From Streptomyces sp. SCSIO 30461 (lineage in GTDB: Bacteria; Actinomycetota; Actinomycetes; Streptomycetales; Streptomycetaceae), in contig NZ_CP146101.1 in assembly GCF_037023745.1 (NCBI RefSeq), positions 3,464,001 through 3,528,000 on the forward strand: a DNA stretch of 64,000 nucleotides, in the 5' to 3' direction. Below the pieces are notes generated by a model. The model searched no databases. It was given only the letters and a program-made list of their open reading frames with translations, and was not told the origin of the DNA. Both the position numbers and the translations under genes were made by a program. This document shows positions 53,954 to 62,928 of this stretch, piece after piece; position 1 is the stretch's first letter, and each line of letters opens with the position of its first letter.

Positions 53954-54872
53954 GGCGGGGACGTGGTGGACGTTGTTGGCGGCTCCCGTGTTGCTGCTCG
54001 CTCTGGCGGGCCTGGCGGTGGCCGGCAGCGCGTTGCTCGATGCCCGTGACGCGGGCAGGCCCGTGCGCGTCGCAACCCTGGGGCGGCCGTTCCTCGGTGT
54101 GCCGCGGGCGCTGCTCGCGCAGCCCCGGCGCCTGCCGGCTCCTGATGTCCTGCTGTGGCGGGCCGGGGTGATCACCGTTCCGGTGGCCGCGATCCTGTCC
54201 ACCCTGGTGATCCCGTTCGGCGGCGCAGTAGTGGCTGACCTGTCGGTCGGGGTGGTGTGGTTCAACGCCATGGAGGTGCTCACCTGGGCCGGGCTGTGGC
54301 TCGCCGGGTGGGGGCCGAACGCGGCGTTCTCCCTGGTCGGCGGCTACCGGTTTCTCGCCCAAGGCCTGGCGTACGAACTTCCGTTGATGTTCGCACTGAT
54401 CTCGGCCGCGACCGGGGCGCAGTCCCTGCGGGTGGGTGACGTCGTCGCTGCGCAGCACGGTTTGTGGTTCGCGGTGTGGATGCCCTTCGCCTTCGTGGTC
54501 TACCTGGCGGGAGTGCTCGCCTTCAGTTTCCTGGGCCCGTTCGCCTACCCGGCAGGGCGGGACATCGCCGACGGGGTGCTGGGGGAGACCTCGGGTGTGG
54601 ACCAGTTGCTGCTGCAGGCCGGTCGATGGCTGTGGCTGGCGTCCGGTGCTGCGATGGCGGTGCCGCTGTTCCTGGGCGGCGGTGCCGGTCCGGGGTTGCC
54701 GGGATGGGCCTGGCAGGCGGTCAAGACGGTGCTGGTGCTGGGGTTGCTGGTGTGGGTGATGCGGCGATTGCCGGTGTTGCGGGCCGACCGGTACGTGGAG
54801 TTCGCCTGGGTGGTGCTGCTTCCGGTGGCCGTCCTGCAGACGCTGGTGCCGGCCCTGGCCGCCCTCGGCTAG
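53946..54872 (+). CDS. nuoH: Complex I-like subunit H
   Basis: 308 residues from GTG at 53946, overlapping the previous gene by 8 bp. Eight membrane helices; motifs GLWLAGWGPNAAFSLVGGYR, FLAQGLAYELPLMFALIS and GVLAFSFLGPFAYPAGRDI. NuoH couples the quinone site to the proton-pumping membrane arm. The usual acidic residues of the first quinone loop are only partly recognisable. Confidence 0.92.
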   Translation: MTEAGTWWTLLAAPVLLLALAGLAVAGSALLDARDAGRPVRVATLGRPFLGVPRALLAQPRRLPAPDVLLWRAGVITVPVAAILSTLVIPFGGAVVADLSVGVVWFNAMEVLTWAGLWLAGWGPNAAFSLVGGYRFLAQGLAYELPLMFALISAATGAQSLRVGDVVAAQHGLWFAVWMPFAFVVYLAGVLAFSFLGPFAYPAGRDIADGVLGETSGVDQLLLQAGRWLWLASGAAMAVPLFLGGGAGPGLPGWAWQAVKTVLVLGLLVWVMRRLPVLRADRYVEFAWVVLLPVAVLQTLVPALAALG

Positions 54873-54905
54873 CAGGGTGAATCAGTCGGCGGAGAGGAGC
54901 GAGCG

Positions 54906-55475
54906 GTGAGCGTGACGGGCGTGGTGCTGCTGTGGGTGCTGGGTGTGCTCGCCCTGGCCGGCGGCGTTCTGGTGTTCACCCTGGACTCCATGGCTCGGGT
55001 GACCTTCGCACTGCTGGGCTCCCTCATGTGCGTCGGCGCCGTGGTGACGGTGCTGGGGCTGCCGTATCTCGGCGTGGTGATCGTGCTGATGATGGTCATG
55101 GAGATGGTGATCATGGCCGTGTTCATGATCGCTTACATGATGAATCCGGCAGGTCTGATGCCGATGTCGATGCTGCACAACACCCGCGGTGCCCTGGTGA
55201 TCAGCGTGGCGGTGTTCGCCGCGCTGGTGGCCGGGATCTTCGTGGTGCCCTGGCCCGACCGGTCGCCACCACGCCCGAGGGACACGACCGTTCAGGTCGG
55301 TGTGTCGCTCATGGGGGAACAGATGCTCACCATGGTCACGCTCGGTTTCGTGCTGCTGGCCACGATGGTAGGCGCCACCGCGCTCGCCACCCGGCGGGGC
55401 CGCTACGACCGCCTCGGCGACGACCTCGACCAGCGTCCCGCGAAGGATCCCGCGGTCGGGGGTGTGGGCCGATGA
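54906..55475 (+). CDS. nuoJ: Complex I-like subunit J
   Basis: 189 residues from GTG at 54906 (GGAGAGGAGCGAGC upstream). Five membrane helices with VLVFTLDSMARVTFALLGSL and LGVVIVLMMVMEMVIMAVFM, where the conserved Glu of the NuoJ pi-bulge helix sits in MEM. It forms part of the membrane arm between H and K. Overlaps nuoK by 4 bp. Confidence 0.92.
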   Translation: MSVTGVVLLWVLGVLALAGGVLVFTLDSMARVTFALLGSLMCVGAVVTVLGLPYLGVVIVLMMVMEMVIMAVFMIAYMMNPAGLMPMSMLHNTRGALVISVAVFAALVAGIFVVPWPDRSPPRPRDTTVQVGVSLMGEQMLTMVTLGFVLLATMVGATALATRRGRYDRLGDDLDQRPAKDPAVGGVGR

Positions 55476-55777
55476 CGTTCGAACTGCTCCTGGTCCTCGC
55501 CGCAGGACTCTTCTGCACCGGTCTGTTCGGTGCCCTCTCCCGGCAGTCCATCGTCATGATCATGATGGGGATCGAGCTGATGATCGGCGGGATCATCGTC
55601 GCCGCCGCGGACTTCTGGCACTTCCTGGCACCGGCCGCCGGCAGCGGACAGGTGGTGATCGTGGCGGCCGTGGTGGCGATGGCGGTGGAGATGGCCATGG
55701 GCTTTGCCGTGACCACCGCCATTTACCGCGCACGGCAGGTCGACATGACCGACATGGCCGAGGACCTGAAGGGATGA
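55472..55777 (+). CDS. nuoK: Complex I-like subunit K
   Basis: 101 residues from ATG at 55472, overlapping nuoJ (ATGA). Three membrane helices with the conserved Glu residues of NuoK in MMGIELMIGGIIVAA and VVAMAVEMAMGFAVTTAIYR (antiporter-like proton path). Overlaps nuoL by 4 bp. Confidence 0.94.
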   Translation: MTFELLLVLAAGLFCTGLFGALSRQSIVMIMMGIELMIGGIIVAAADFWHFLAPAAGSGQVVIVAAVVAMAVEMAMGFAVTTAIYRARQVDMTDMAEDLKG

Positions 55778-57645
55778 GCGCGCTGCTCTGGCTGCTGATC
55801 GCCCTGCCGCTCGGGGGAGGCGCGCTGCTTGCGGTGTTCGGGTCACACTTCGACCGGCACGTGCCCGCTGCCGCCGTGGCGCTCGCCCTCGCGACGCTCG
55901 GTACGGCGCTGGCCGCCGCGGTGACCCGACCGGAGGCATCCACGCCGCTGTTCGCGGAGATCGAAGCCGGGCTGGCGGTGGACGGCCTTTCCGCGGTGAT
56001 GGTCGTCACCGTCACCGCGGTCACCGCCGCCGTCCTGGTGTTCGCGGTGGGGGAGATGGGCGGTGAGGAGAACCGGGGCCGGTTCTTCGGTCCTATGCTC
56101 CTCTTCGCCGGAGCCATGCTCGTCACGGTCACGGCGACCACGCTGCCGTTGCTGCTGATGGCGTGGGAGCTGATGGGTGCGACCAGTTGGGCGCTCATCG
56201 GCTACTGGTGGCGGCAGCCAAAGCGCGTGGCGGCGGCCGACGTCGCTTTCCTGACCACTCGCACCGCCGACCTCGGCCTGTATCTGGCGGCCGGCGCTGC
56301 CGTGGCCGGCGGTGTAGGCGGTCTGCGGCTCGACGCCCTGCCGACGGCGGCTTCGCCGTGGCTGCACGTCGTCGTCGCCGGTGTCGTCGCGGGAGCGCTG
56401 GGCAAGTCGGCGCAACTGCCGCTCTCCTTCTGGCTGTCACGAGCCATGCAAGGCCCGAGCCCGGTGTCCGCCCTGCTGCACTCGGCGACCATGGTCGCCG
56501 CCGGCGCCTACCTGCTGCTGCGACTGGACCCGTTGCTGGCCGCGACCGGCTGGGCGGGGCCGTTGGTCGCCTGGACCGGTGCGGCCACGGCTCTCGCCCT
56601 GGGCCTGGTCGCCGTGGCCCAGACCGATCTCAAGCAGCTCCTCGCCGCCTCCACCGCCGCCCAGATCGGCTTCATGGTGCTGGCCGCGGGCAGTCACGGC
56701 GTCACTGCGGGCACCACGCAGCTCGTCGCGCACGCCGCGACCAAATCGGCGTTGTTCATCGCCGCAGGGGCCTGGCTGACGGCACTGGGCACCAAGAAGC
56801 TGGCCGCCCTGCGTGGGGCAGCACGCGCCTATCGCACCGTCGGCGCGGCCTTCATCGTCGGCGCTCTGACCCTGGCCGGACTGCCGCCCCTGTCCCTGTG
56901 GGCGGCCAAGGACGAAGTCCTCGCCGCCGCCCGCGCCCAGGGAACCGGGCTGTACGCCCTGGGCCTCGCGGCGGCGGCCGTCGCCGCCGTGTACAGCATC
57001 AAGGCCGTCTGGTACGTCACCCGCCCGCTCCCCCTGGACCCGGAGCCCGGCTACGACACGGAGCAGCACGGCACCCGCAGAATCGCCCGTACGACACCGG
57101 TTCCGCTGCTCATGCTCACGCTCGCCGCTGCCGCTCTCGGCGTCCTGGCCCTGCCGGGTCCCGCGTCCTGGCTGAGTCGACTGCTCGGCGCAGAGCACGA
57201 GCCGTACCCCGAGCCGTGGGAACTCGCCCTGTCGGCCGCGGTCGCGCTCGCAGCCGCCGTGCTCGGCTGGTCGTGGTCGTCCGGGCGGACGCCGACGCCG
57301 ACTGCCCCCGAGCGCTGGGCGTACGGATGGCTCGGTCTGGAACAGGCCGCGTACCTCCTCGTGGTCCGCCCCGTAATGAAGGCGGCCGGGGCCCTGGCGG
57401 TCTTCGACGATCGCGTCGTCGACGGTGCCGTACGACAGACGGCGCGCGGCGCGCTCGCCGCGGCGCGCCTCACCCGCCGCCTGGACGACGAAGGTGTCGA
57501 CGGCGTCGTCCGCGCGATCGCCACCGGCGCACGGAACCTGGGGCGCTGGGCGCGCCGCCCGCAGACCGGCCTGCTGCACCAGTACTACGCCCAGGCCGCC
57601 GTCGGCTTCGCCGTGCTCGTCCTGATCATCCTGTTGGTGAGGTAA
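55774..57645 (+). CDS. nuoL: Complex I-like subunit L
   Basis: 623 residues from ATG at 55774. Proton-translocating antiporter-like subunit: WELMGATSWALIGYWWRQPK (key Glu), GKSAQLPLSFWLSRAMQGPS and SALLHSATMVAAGAYLLLRL (Lys/His path), AVAQTDLKQLLAASTAAQIG. The long C-terminal amphipathic helix and last membrane segment (VGFAVLVLIILLV) are retained. It should pump protons as in complex I. Confidence 0.94.
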   Translation: MSALLWLLIALPLGGGALLAVFGSHFDRHVPAAAVALALATLGTALAAAVTRPEASTPLFAEIEAGLAVDGLSAVMVVTVTAVTAAVLVFAVGEMGGEENRGRFFGPMLLFAGAMLVTVTATTLPLLLMAWELMGATSWALIGYWWRQPKRVAAADVAFLTTRTADLGLYLAAGAAVAGGVGGLRLDALPTAASPWLHVVVAGVVAGALGKSAQLPLSFWLSRAMQGPSPVSALLHSATMVAAGAYLLLRLDPLLAATGWAGPLVAWTGAATALALGLVAVAQTDLKQLLAASTAAQIGFMVLAAGSHGVTAGTTQLVAHAATKSALFIAAGAWLTALGTKKLAALRGAARAYRTVGAAFIVGALTLAGLPPLSLWAAKDEVLAAARAQGTGLYALGLAAAAVAAVYSIKAVWYVTRPLPLDPEPGYDTEQHGTRRIARTTPVPLLMLTLAAAALGVLALPGPASWLSRLLGAEHEPYPEPWELALSAAVALAAAVLGWSWSSGRTPTPTAPERWAYGWLGLEQAAYLLVVRPVMKAAGALAVFDDRVVDGAVRQTARGALAAARLTRRLDDEGVDGVVRAIATGARNLGRWARRPQTGLLHQYYAQAAVGFAVLVLIILLVR

Positions 57646-57650
57646 GTCCT

Positions 57651-59156
57651 GTGCTCAGCATCGTCACCTTCCTGCCGCTGCTGGTCTGCGGTGTGCTCTT
57701 GCTCTCGCCGCGCACCCTCCACGACCGGGCGTACGTCTGGACATGGATCACCGCCGCGGCCGCCGACCTCGCGCTGGTCGTCGTGGTCTGGGCGGGCTTC
57801 GACGCCGGCGGCGGGATCCAGTACGAGCAGCGAGTGCGCTGGATGCCCAGCGCCGGCGTCGGCTACCACGTGGGCGTGGACGGACTCTCCCTGCCCCTGG
57901 TGGCGCTGACCTGCCTGCTGTTCCTGGCCGTCGCCGTGTACTCGCTGCGCGAACGGCGCCACGTGCGCCCCTATGTCTGCCTGTTCCTCTTCCTCCAGAC
58001 AGTCAGTCTGGGCCTGTTCGTCGCCCTCGACCTGATCCTCTTCTTCGTCTTCTTCGACCTGTCGATCGTCGGCATGTTCTTCGTCATCGCGGGCTGGGGG
58101 CACGGGGAGCGCGCCCGCGCCGCGGCGCTGAAGTTCTTCCTCTACACCTTCGTCGGCTCCCTCGCCCTGCTGCTCGGCTTCATCGGCCTGTACCTGGCCG
58201 CCGACCCGCACACCTTCGACATCGTGGACCTCATCCGCACCGACCCGCTGTCCGGCTACGGCCTCTACGCGGGACTGGTGCTGCTCGCCATCGGCCTCGG
58301 GCTGGCGGTCAAGACCCCCACCGTGCCCTTCCACACCTGGCTTCCCCCGGCCCACACCGAAGCCCCCGCCGCCGGCTCGGCGATCCTGGCCGGGATCCTG
58401 CTGAAGATGGGCACCTATGGGTTCGTCCGCATCGCCATGCCCATGCTGCCGGGAAGCTGGCGTCACTACGCGCTCGTCATCGTGATCGTCGGCGCCGTGT
58501 CCGTCGTCTACGGGGCTCTGGTGGCTCTGGCCCAGACGGACTTCAAACGCATGATCGCCTACACGTCGGTCAACCACATGGGCTACGTCGTGCTGGCAGT
58601 CGGAGCCGCCGGGTCACTGGCCGGAAGCGACGCGCAGGCGCGCTCCCTCGCGGTGACCGGCGCGGTCACCCAGATGGTCAGCCACGGTCTGATCACCGCG
58701 GCCCTGTTCCTGCTCGCCGGAGTGCTGTGGGAACGCGGTGGCACCTACGAGATGGACGCCTACTCCGGCCTGGCCGCCCACACCCCCCGCTTCGCGGCCG
58801 TCACCGCCGTCGCCGCGTTCGCCAGTCTCGGCATCCCGGGATTCTCCGGCTTCATCGCCGAGTTCCAGATCTTCACCGGCAGCCTCGCCTCCCGCACCGT
58901 CGCCACCTCCATCGCCCTCACCGGCATCGTCCTCACCGCGGCCGTGTTCCTGACGGCCCTGCGACGCATGTTCCTCGGCACCCCGCGCCTGCCACAGAAC
59001 CTGCCCACCGGCGCCATCGCGGATCTCAAGGCCACCGAGACGGTGTCCACCGCGGCTCTGCTCGCAGTCGCCCTCGTCATCGGCGTCGCGCCACGCTGGC
59101 TGCTCGACGTCATCGAACCGGCCGGCCGCACCCTGACCGGCCTGGTGGCACGGTGA
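57651..59156 (+). CDS. nuoM: Complex I-like subunit M
   Basis: 501 residues from GTG at 57651. NuoM motifs: YHVGVDGLSLPLVALTCLL, FFDLSIVGMFFVIAGWGHGE (the usual WE of the first Glu reads FD here), KTPTVPFHTWLPPAHTEAP, SAILAGILLKMGTYGFVRI, ALAQTDFKRMIAYTSVNHMG. Second antiporter-like proton channel. The conserved discontinuous-helix Glu is replaced by Asp-Leu-Ser, worth checking. Overlaps nuoN by 4 bp. Confidence 0.93.
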   Translation: MLSIVTFLPLLVCGVLLLSPRTLHDRAYVWTWITAAAADLALVVVVWAGFDAGGGIQYEQRVRWMPSAGVGYHVGVDGLSLPLVALTCLLFLAVAVYSLRERRHVRPYVCLFLFLQTVSLGLFVALDLILFFVFFDLSIVGMFFVIAGWGHGERARAAALKFFLYTFVGSLALLLGFIGLYLAADPHTFDIVDLIRTDPLSGYGLYAGLVLLAIGLGLAVKTPTVPFHTWLPPAHTEAPAAGSAILAGILLKMGTYGFVRIAMPMLPGSWRHYALVIVIVGAVSVVYGALVALAQTDFKRMIAYTSVNHMGYVVLAVGAAGSLAGSDAQARSLAVTGAVTQMVSHGLITAALFLLAGVLWERGGTYEMDAYSGLAAHTPRFAAVTAVAAFASLGIPGFSGFIAEFQIFTGSLASRTVATSIALTGIVLTAAVFLTALRRMFLGTPRLPQNLPTGAIADLKATETVSTAALLAVALVIGVAPRWLLDVIEPAGRTLTGLVAR

Positions 59157-60574
59157 ACGAGAACCTGACCGCTCTCGTTCCCGAACTCGCCCTCCTGGGC
59201 GCAGCCGTCATCGGCCTGCTCACGGGCTCCTGGCTGCCCCGGCGTCGCCAGTGGATCGTCGCCGCGCTCGCGGCCACCGCCTGCGCGGCCGGACTGACGG
59301 CCACAGCCGTCACCATGTCGACGGGCCGTGAACAGACCGTTTTCGCGGACACGTTCGCCGTCGACACCGCTACCGGCGTCGGGCGGATCGTCGTCCTCGT
59401 CGCTCTGCTACTGATCATCACCATGTCCACCGAGACCGTCCGCGGTCACCCGCGCGAGGCCGAGTACTGGGTGCTCCTGCTGCTCACGGGGGCGGGCACC
59501 CTCGCCCTCATGGGCGCGAACGGCCTGCTGATGCTGTTCGCCGCGTACCTTCTGGCCAGCATTCCCGCCTATGCGCTGGCCGCTTTCGCCAAGGACGCCC
59601 CCGGCACCGAGGCGGCCCTGAAGTACTACCTCATGGGCGCCTTGCTCGGCACCACCATGCTCGCCGGCATCGCGCTGCTGTACGGGGCCGGCCACGCCAC
59701 GCAGTACCGCGAACTCGCAGACTCCCTGCCGGACGCTCCCTACGGAATCGTCGCGGTCGGGCTCGTCGGTGTCCTGGCGGGCCTGCTGTTCAAGGCCGGG
59801 GCGGTGCCCGCGCACTTCTGGGTACCGGACGTCACCGACGGGGCGCCCACCCCCGTCGCCGCCTACGTGACGACACTCCCCAAGATCGGCGCCCTGATCG
59901 CCGTCTACCGCCTCCTGCACCAGGCGCTGCCTGACACCGACCTCGACTGGCCACTCCTGCTGGCGATCATCGCCGCTGCCACCATGACCCTGGGCAACCT
60001 GGCTGCGTTCTTCCAGACCTCCGTCAAGCGGCTGCTGGCCTACTCCACGATCAGCCAGGTCGGCTACCTCCTGATGTCCGTGTCCGTCGCCACCCGCTCC
60101 GACCTGGCACAAAGGAGCCTGCTGCTGTACCTGGCCGCCTACGCGGTCACCAACCTGGGAGCTTTCGCCGTAGTGACCGAACTCCCCGGCGCCCGCACGC
60201 TGACGGACTACCGCGGTCTCGCAAGACGCCGCCCCGGCCTCACCACCGTCCTCGTCATCTGCCTGCTCGGCCTGGTCGGCACACCGCCCACTGGGGTCTT
60301 CCTCGGCAAACTGGAGGTGTTCAGCGCGACCGTGGACGGCGGCTACACCTGGCTGGCCGCCCTTGCCGTCGCAAACACCGTCGCCTCCCTCTTCTACTAC
60401 CTCCGCTGGCTCGGCCCCCTGTTCCTCACCAGCGACGCCATCCATTCGCAAACCCAAACGGTCCAGGGTCGTTGGTCCGCCGCCACCGCCTACACGGCAG
60501 CCGCACTCTCCCTCGCCCTCGGTGTCGCGGGGGAGGCCGTGCTCTCGCTCGCGGACGGACCGTTGCTGCGGTGA
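59153..60574 (+). CDS. nuoN: Complex I-like subunit N
   Basis: 473 residues from GTG at 59153 (GTGA overlap with nuoM). Third antiporter-like subunit: AAYLLASIPAYALAAFAK, KAGAVPAHFWVPDVTDGAPT, PVAAYVTTLPKIGALIAVYR, QTSVKRLLAYSTISQVGYLL. Last gene of the operon; nuoE, F, G, C, I and canonical B and D are absent. Confidence 0.93.
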   Translation: MNENLTALVPELALLGAAVIGLLTGSWLPRRRQWIVAALAATACAAGLTATAVTMSTGREQTVFADTFAVDTATGVGRIVVLVALLLIITMSTETVRGHPREAEYWVLLLLTGAGTLALMGANGLLMLFAAYLLASIPAYALAAFAKDAPGTEAALKYYLMGALLGTTMLAGIALLYGAGHATQYRELADSLPDAPYGIVAVGLVGVLAGLLFKAGAVPAHFWVPDVTDGAPTPVAAYVTTLPKIGALIAVYRLLHQALPDTDLDWPLLLAIIAAATMTLGNLAAFFQTSVKRLLAYSTISQVGYLLMSVSVATRSDLAQRSLLLYLAAYAVTNLGAFAVVTELPGARTLTDYRGLARRRPGLTTVLVICLLGLVGTPPTGVFLGKLEVFSATVDGGYTWLAALAVANTVASLFYYLRWLGPLFLTSDAIHSQTQTVQGRWSAATAYTAAALSLALGVAGEAVLSLADGPLLR

Positions 60575-60872
60575 GAGGCCCCGCGTTCTCTCATCACGAG
60601 GGAGCGACCCCCGTTTGACGCTCCAGGCCGCAAGTCGAAGCCTCACATGACCTCTGACCTGGCACCTTGGGTCCCGTGACCAGGGCTGATCAGACCCTTG
60701 CCGACCCAACTGACGCAACATCAGGTCGATGATGCCGCCGGCCATGCGGTCCGGGAAAGAAGGCTTCACCCGAATATTCGGGAGTGTCAAGCAGCCGGCG
60801 AGAGTTCACGTGAACGGACTGTGGAGCCGCTGTCGCCTTCCGCCGGGGTCATGGTGGGGCTCTTCAAGGGCT
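60575..60872. other. Downstream region of nuoN
   Basis: No gene seen. A small hairpin (GGAGCG 60601-60606, CGCTCC 60619-60624) about 27 bases after the nuoN stop could be a weak terminator. Confidence 0.3.
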
Positions 60873-61291
60873 TCACTTCGTGGGGAACGGCAGTTGCATC
60901 CTCGCGGACCCTTCCGGTGCGGCAGCGTTCCGGTCCTCGGTCCAGGACTTCGGGAGGCAGAGCTCGCAGTCGACCAAGGGTTCGGCCGCTTGCGGAGGCG
61001 TAGGCGGCGAAGACGCCGATCTGGCGGTTCTCGGTCCGGTCGGCGGTTTCGGAGTACTGGCGCTGCACCCCTGTTGAGGTGGTGCCCTTACTTGATGAAC
61101 CCCCGGTGTCGTCGATGATGGGGATGCCGCCCGTCCTCGCCGAGCTTGTCGGCGACGTAATCCTGCAGATCGTCGCGGGTGCCTTCCGTGCTTCGGCAAC
61201 GGAGGCCTTGCGGATCGGGCGGTCGGCGCCTCCTTTGCAGGCTCGCGCGGAGCGTGTTCCGGGAAGTCCGTCCACGTCCTGGGTGGGCCAC
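60873..61291 (-). mobile_element. IS701-family transposase remnant
   Basis: Three minus-strand frames in turn give one transposase: LQDYVADKLGEDG, then IPIIDDTG and KGTTSTGVQRQYSETADRTE, then NRQIGVFAAYAS, and LVDCELCLPKSWTEDR. This is the N-terminal catalytic part of IS701-like transposases (IDDTGF-KKG--S-GV-RQY), with the first catalytic Asp in DDTG. Frameshifts and truncation make it dead. The tails at 33416 and 46133 are from the opposite end of this transposase type. Confidence 0.78.
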
Positions 61292-61299
61292 AGGTCAGA

Positions 61300-62928
61300 T
61301 CAGATGCGTAGGTCCCGGAGTCTGTAGCCGACAGCACCCAGGGCCGCGGCGAGCGTGGCGAGGACTGCCATGAGAACAGCTGCGGGCCAGTTGACGGGTT
61401 CCGCAGGCACTGCCCCCAGATGTGCGAACGGAGACAGCAGGCCAATCCACGCAGGCCAGTCGGAACTGTCGGCGATGACTTTCAGCAGGAAACCACCCGC
61501 GGCCGGGAACGATCCGATGACAGCGACCGCGCGCGGGGTCCAGCCCACCGCGAGTACACCGGCGCCCAGGCAGAGGAGCGTGATGGGCAGTACGTTCCAG
61601 GCCCCGGACAGTGCCCGGGCAGGGCCGAGGTCGGCGCCGGCGGCCCATGTGCCGATCCAGGCGGCGAGGCCGGCGACGGTGGTGAGCACGATGGTGCCGC
61701 CGAGAACCACGGCGATCTCACCCATGAGTACTCTCGTCCGGGCCATGGGCTGGGCGAACAGAAGGGTCAGCCGTCGGCTGGTTTCGTCGGCGGTGAGCGT
61801 GGCGAGTCGCACTGCGACGAAAGCCCCCGTCGGGAGCGCTAGCAGCGTGAACAGCGTGCCGGTGTATCCCTGGACGGTGCCGAGACCGGCGAAGCCGGCC
61901 TCCGCAGCGAGATCGGCGAACCGCGGGTTGTCGGTGAGGAACTCCGTCATGGACATAGCCAGCACCCCGACGATCAGGTAGTACGAGCCGACACCAACGG
62001 ACCAGGCAGCCAGAGGCCGCACCATCCGCCGTAGCGCGAACGCCTGAACCGAGCCGAGCAGGCTCATTCGCGGTGACCGGCCGGAGGAGATGCGCAGATG
62101 GCCGCCGCGGATGTCACGCCGCCCTGAAGCGGCCACAGCGCACGTGGTGACCGCTGCGCAGGCGACCCCCAAAAGCACCAGCGGCCTGATCTGGTTCCCG
62201 TCGTAGGGGCGGGCCAGCACTGCCAAGCCGAAAGGCGAGAGCCAGCGAAGCCACCCCAGGACGGCGACACCGTCCCCGATCATCTTGAGCAGCATGCTGA
62301 TGCCGAGAACTGCCACTGCCGCGCCGCTGGCCGACGACCGTGTCGCGCACACCTGAGCGGTCATGGTCCCCACCGCGGCGAAGAACACGCCGCACAAGGC
62401 CAAGCCGACGCCGTGCGCTGCGGCGCCGCCCGCAGTCGCACCCGCCGCGACCAGGCCGACGAACGCAGCTGCGCCAACGAACAGAGACGCGACCATCAAA
62501 ACGGCGATGTGGCGTGCGACCACGGTCTTGACCGCTACCCGCCCCCCGAGCAAAACATCCCACCGGCCGGCATCCTCCTCGCCCCGGGTGATCCGCGTTG
62601 CAGCGAGCAGTCCCCACACCGCCAGTACAACCGCCAAGGCTGTCCCTGTGCGCCATACCGCGAATCCGCCGGCGTCACCCAGTGCGACCGGTTCCCCGAA
62701 CATGGTGCGGATCGCTGGATTCGCAGCCAGCGCCTCCAGGGCCACCACATCCACCTGATCCCTGACCGTGCTGTGATGGGCGGCCACCGTCATCGCCGAC
62801 ATCGCTGCCGCCAGTCCGGCAACGACGAGCGCGCCGCGTCTGGTCTGACGCAGAGCCAGGGCCGTCACCGCACGCCTCGCCACGATAGGGGAGCCGGTGC
62901 GCCCGGCCGGCGCGTGCATGACGGTCAT
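61300..62928 (-). CDS. ABC-2-type exporter permease
   Basis: 542 residues from ATG at 62928, overlapping the ATPase stop (ATGA). About twelve membrane helices in two similar halves, with TRITRGEEDAGRWDVLLGG in the first and LTADETSRRLTLLFAQPMAR in the second, the repeated coupling motif of large polyketide-antibiotic-type (Tip/TipA-like) exporters. It pairs with the ATPase 62925-63815 to export an unknown hydrophobic compound or drug. Confidence 0.88.
   Translation of the reverse strand: MTVMHAPAGRTGSPIVARRAVTALALRQTRRGALVVAGLAAAMSAMTVAAHHSTVRDQVDVVALEALAANPAIRTMFGEPVALGDAGGFAVWRTGTALAVVLAVWGLLAATRITRGEEDAGRWDVLLGGRVAVKTVVARHIAVLMVASLFVGAAAFVGLVAAGATAGGAAAHGVGLALCGVFFAAVGTMTAQVCATRSSASGAAVAVLGISMLLKMIGDGVAVLGWLRWLSPFGLAVLARPYDGNQIRPLVLLGVACAAVTTCAVAASGRRDIRGGHLRISSGRSPRMSLLGSVQAFALRRMVRPLAAWSVGVGSYYLIVGVLAMSMTEFLTDNPRFADLAAEAGFAGLGTVQGYTGTLFTLLALPTGAFVAVRLATLTADETSRRLTLLFAQPMARTRVLMGEIAVVLGGTIVLTTVAGLAAWIGTWAAGADLGPARALSGAWNVLPITLLCLGAGVLAVGWTPRAVAVIGSFPAAGGFLLKVIADSSDWPAWIGLLSPFAHLGAVPAEPVNWPAAVLMAVLATLAAALGAVGYRLRDLRI

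Noticed and set aside
56163..57650. Long upstream extension of the nuoM frame inside nuoL
   Set aside because: Arg/Pro-rich off-frame reading of nuoL; nuoM starts at the GTG at 57651.
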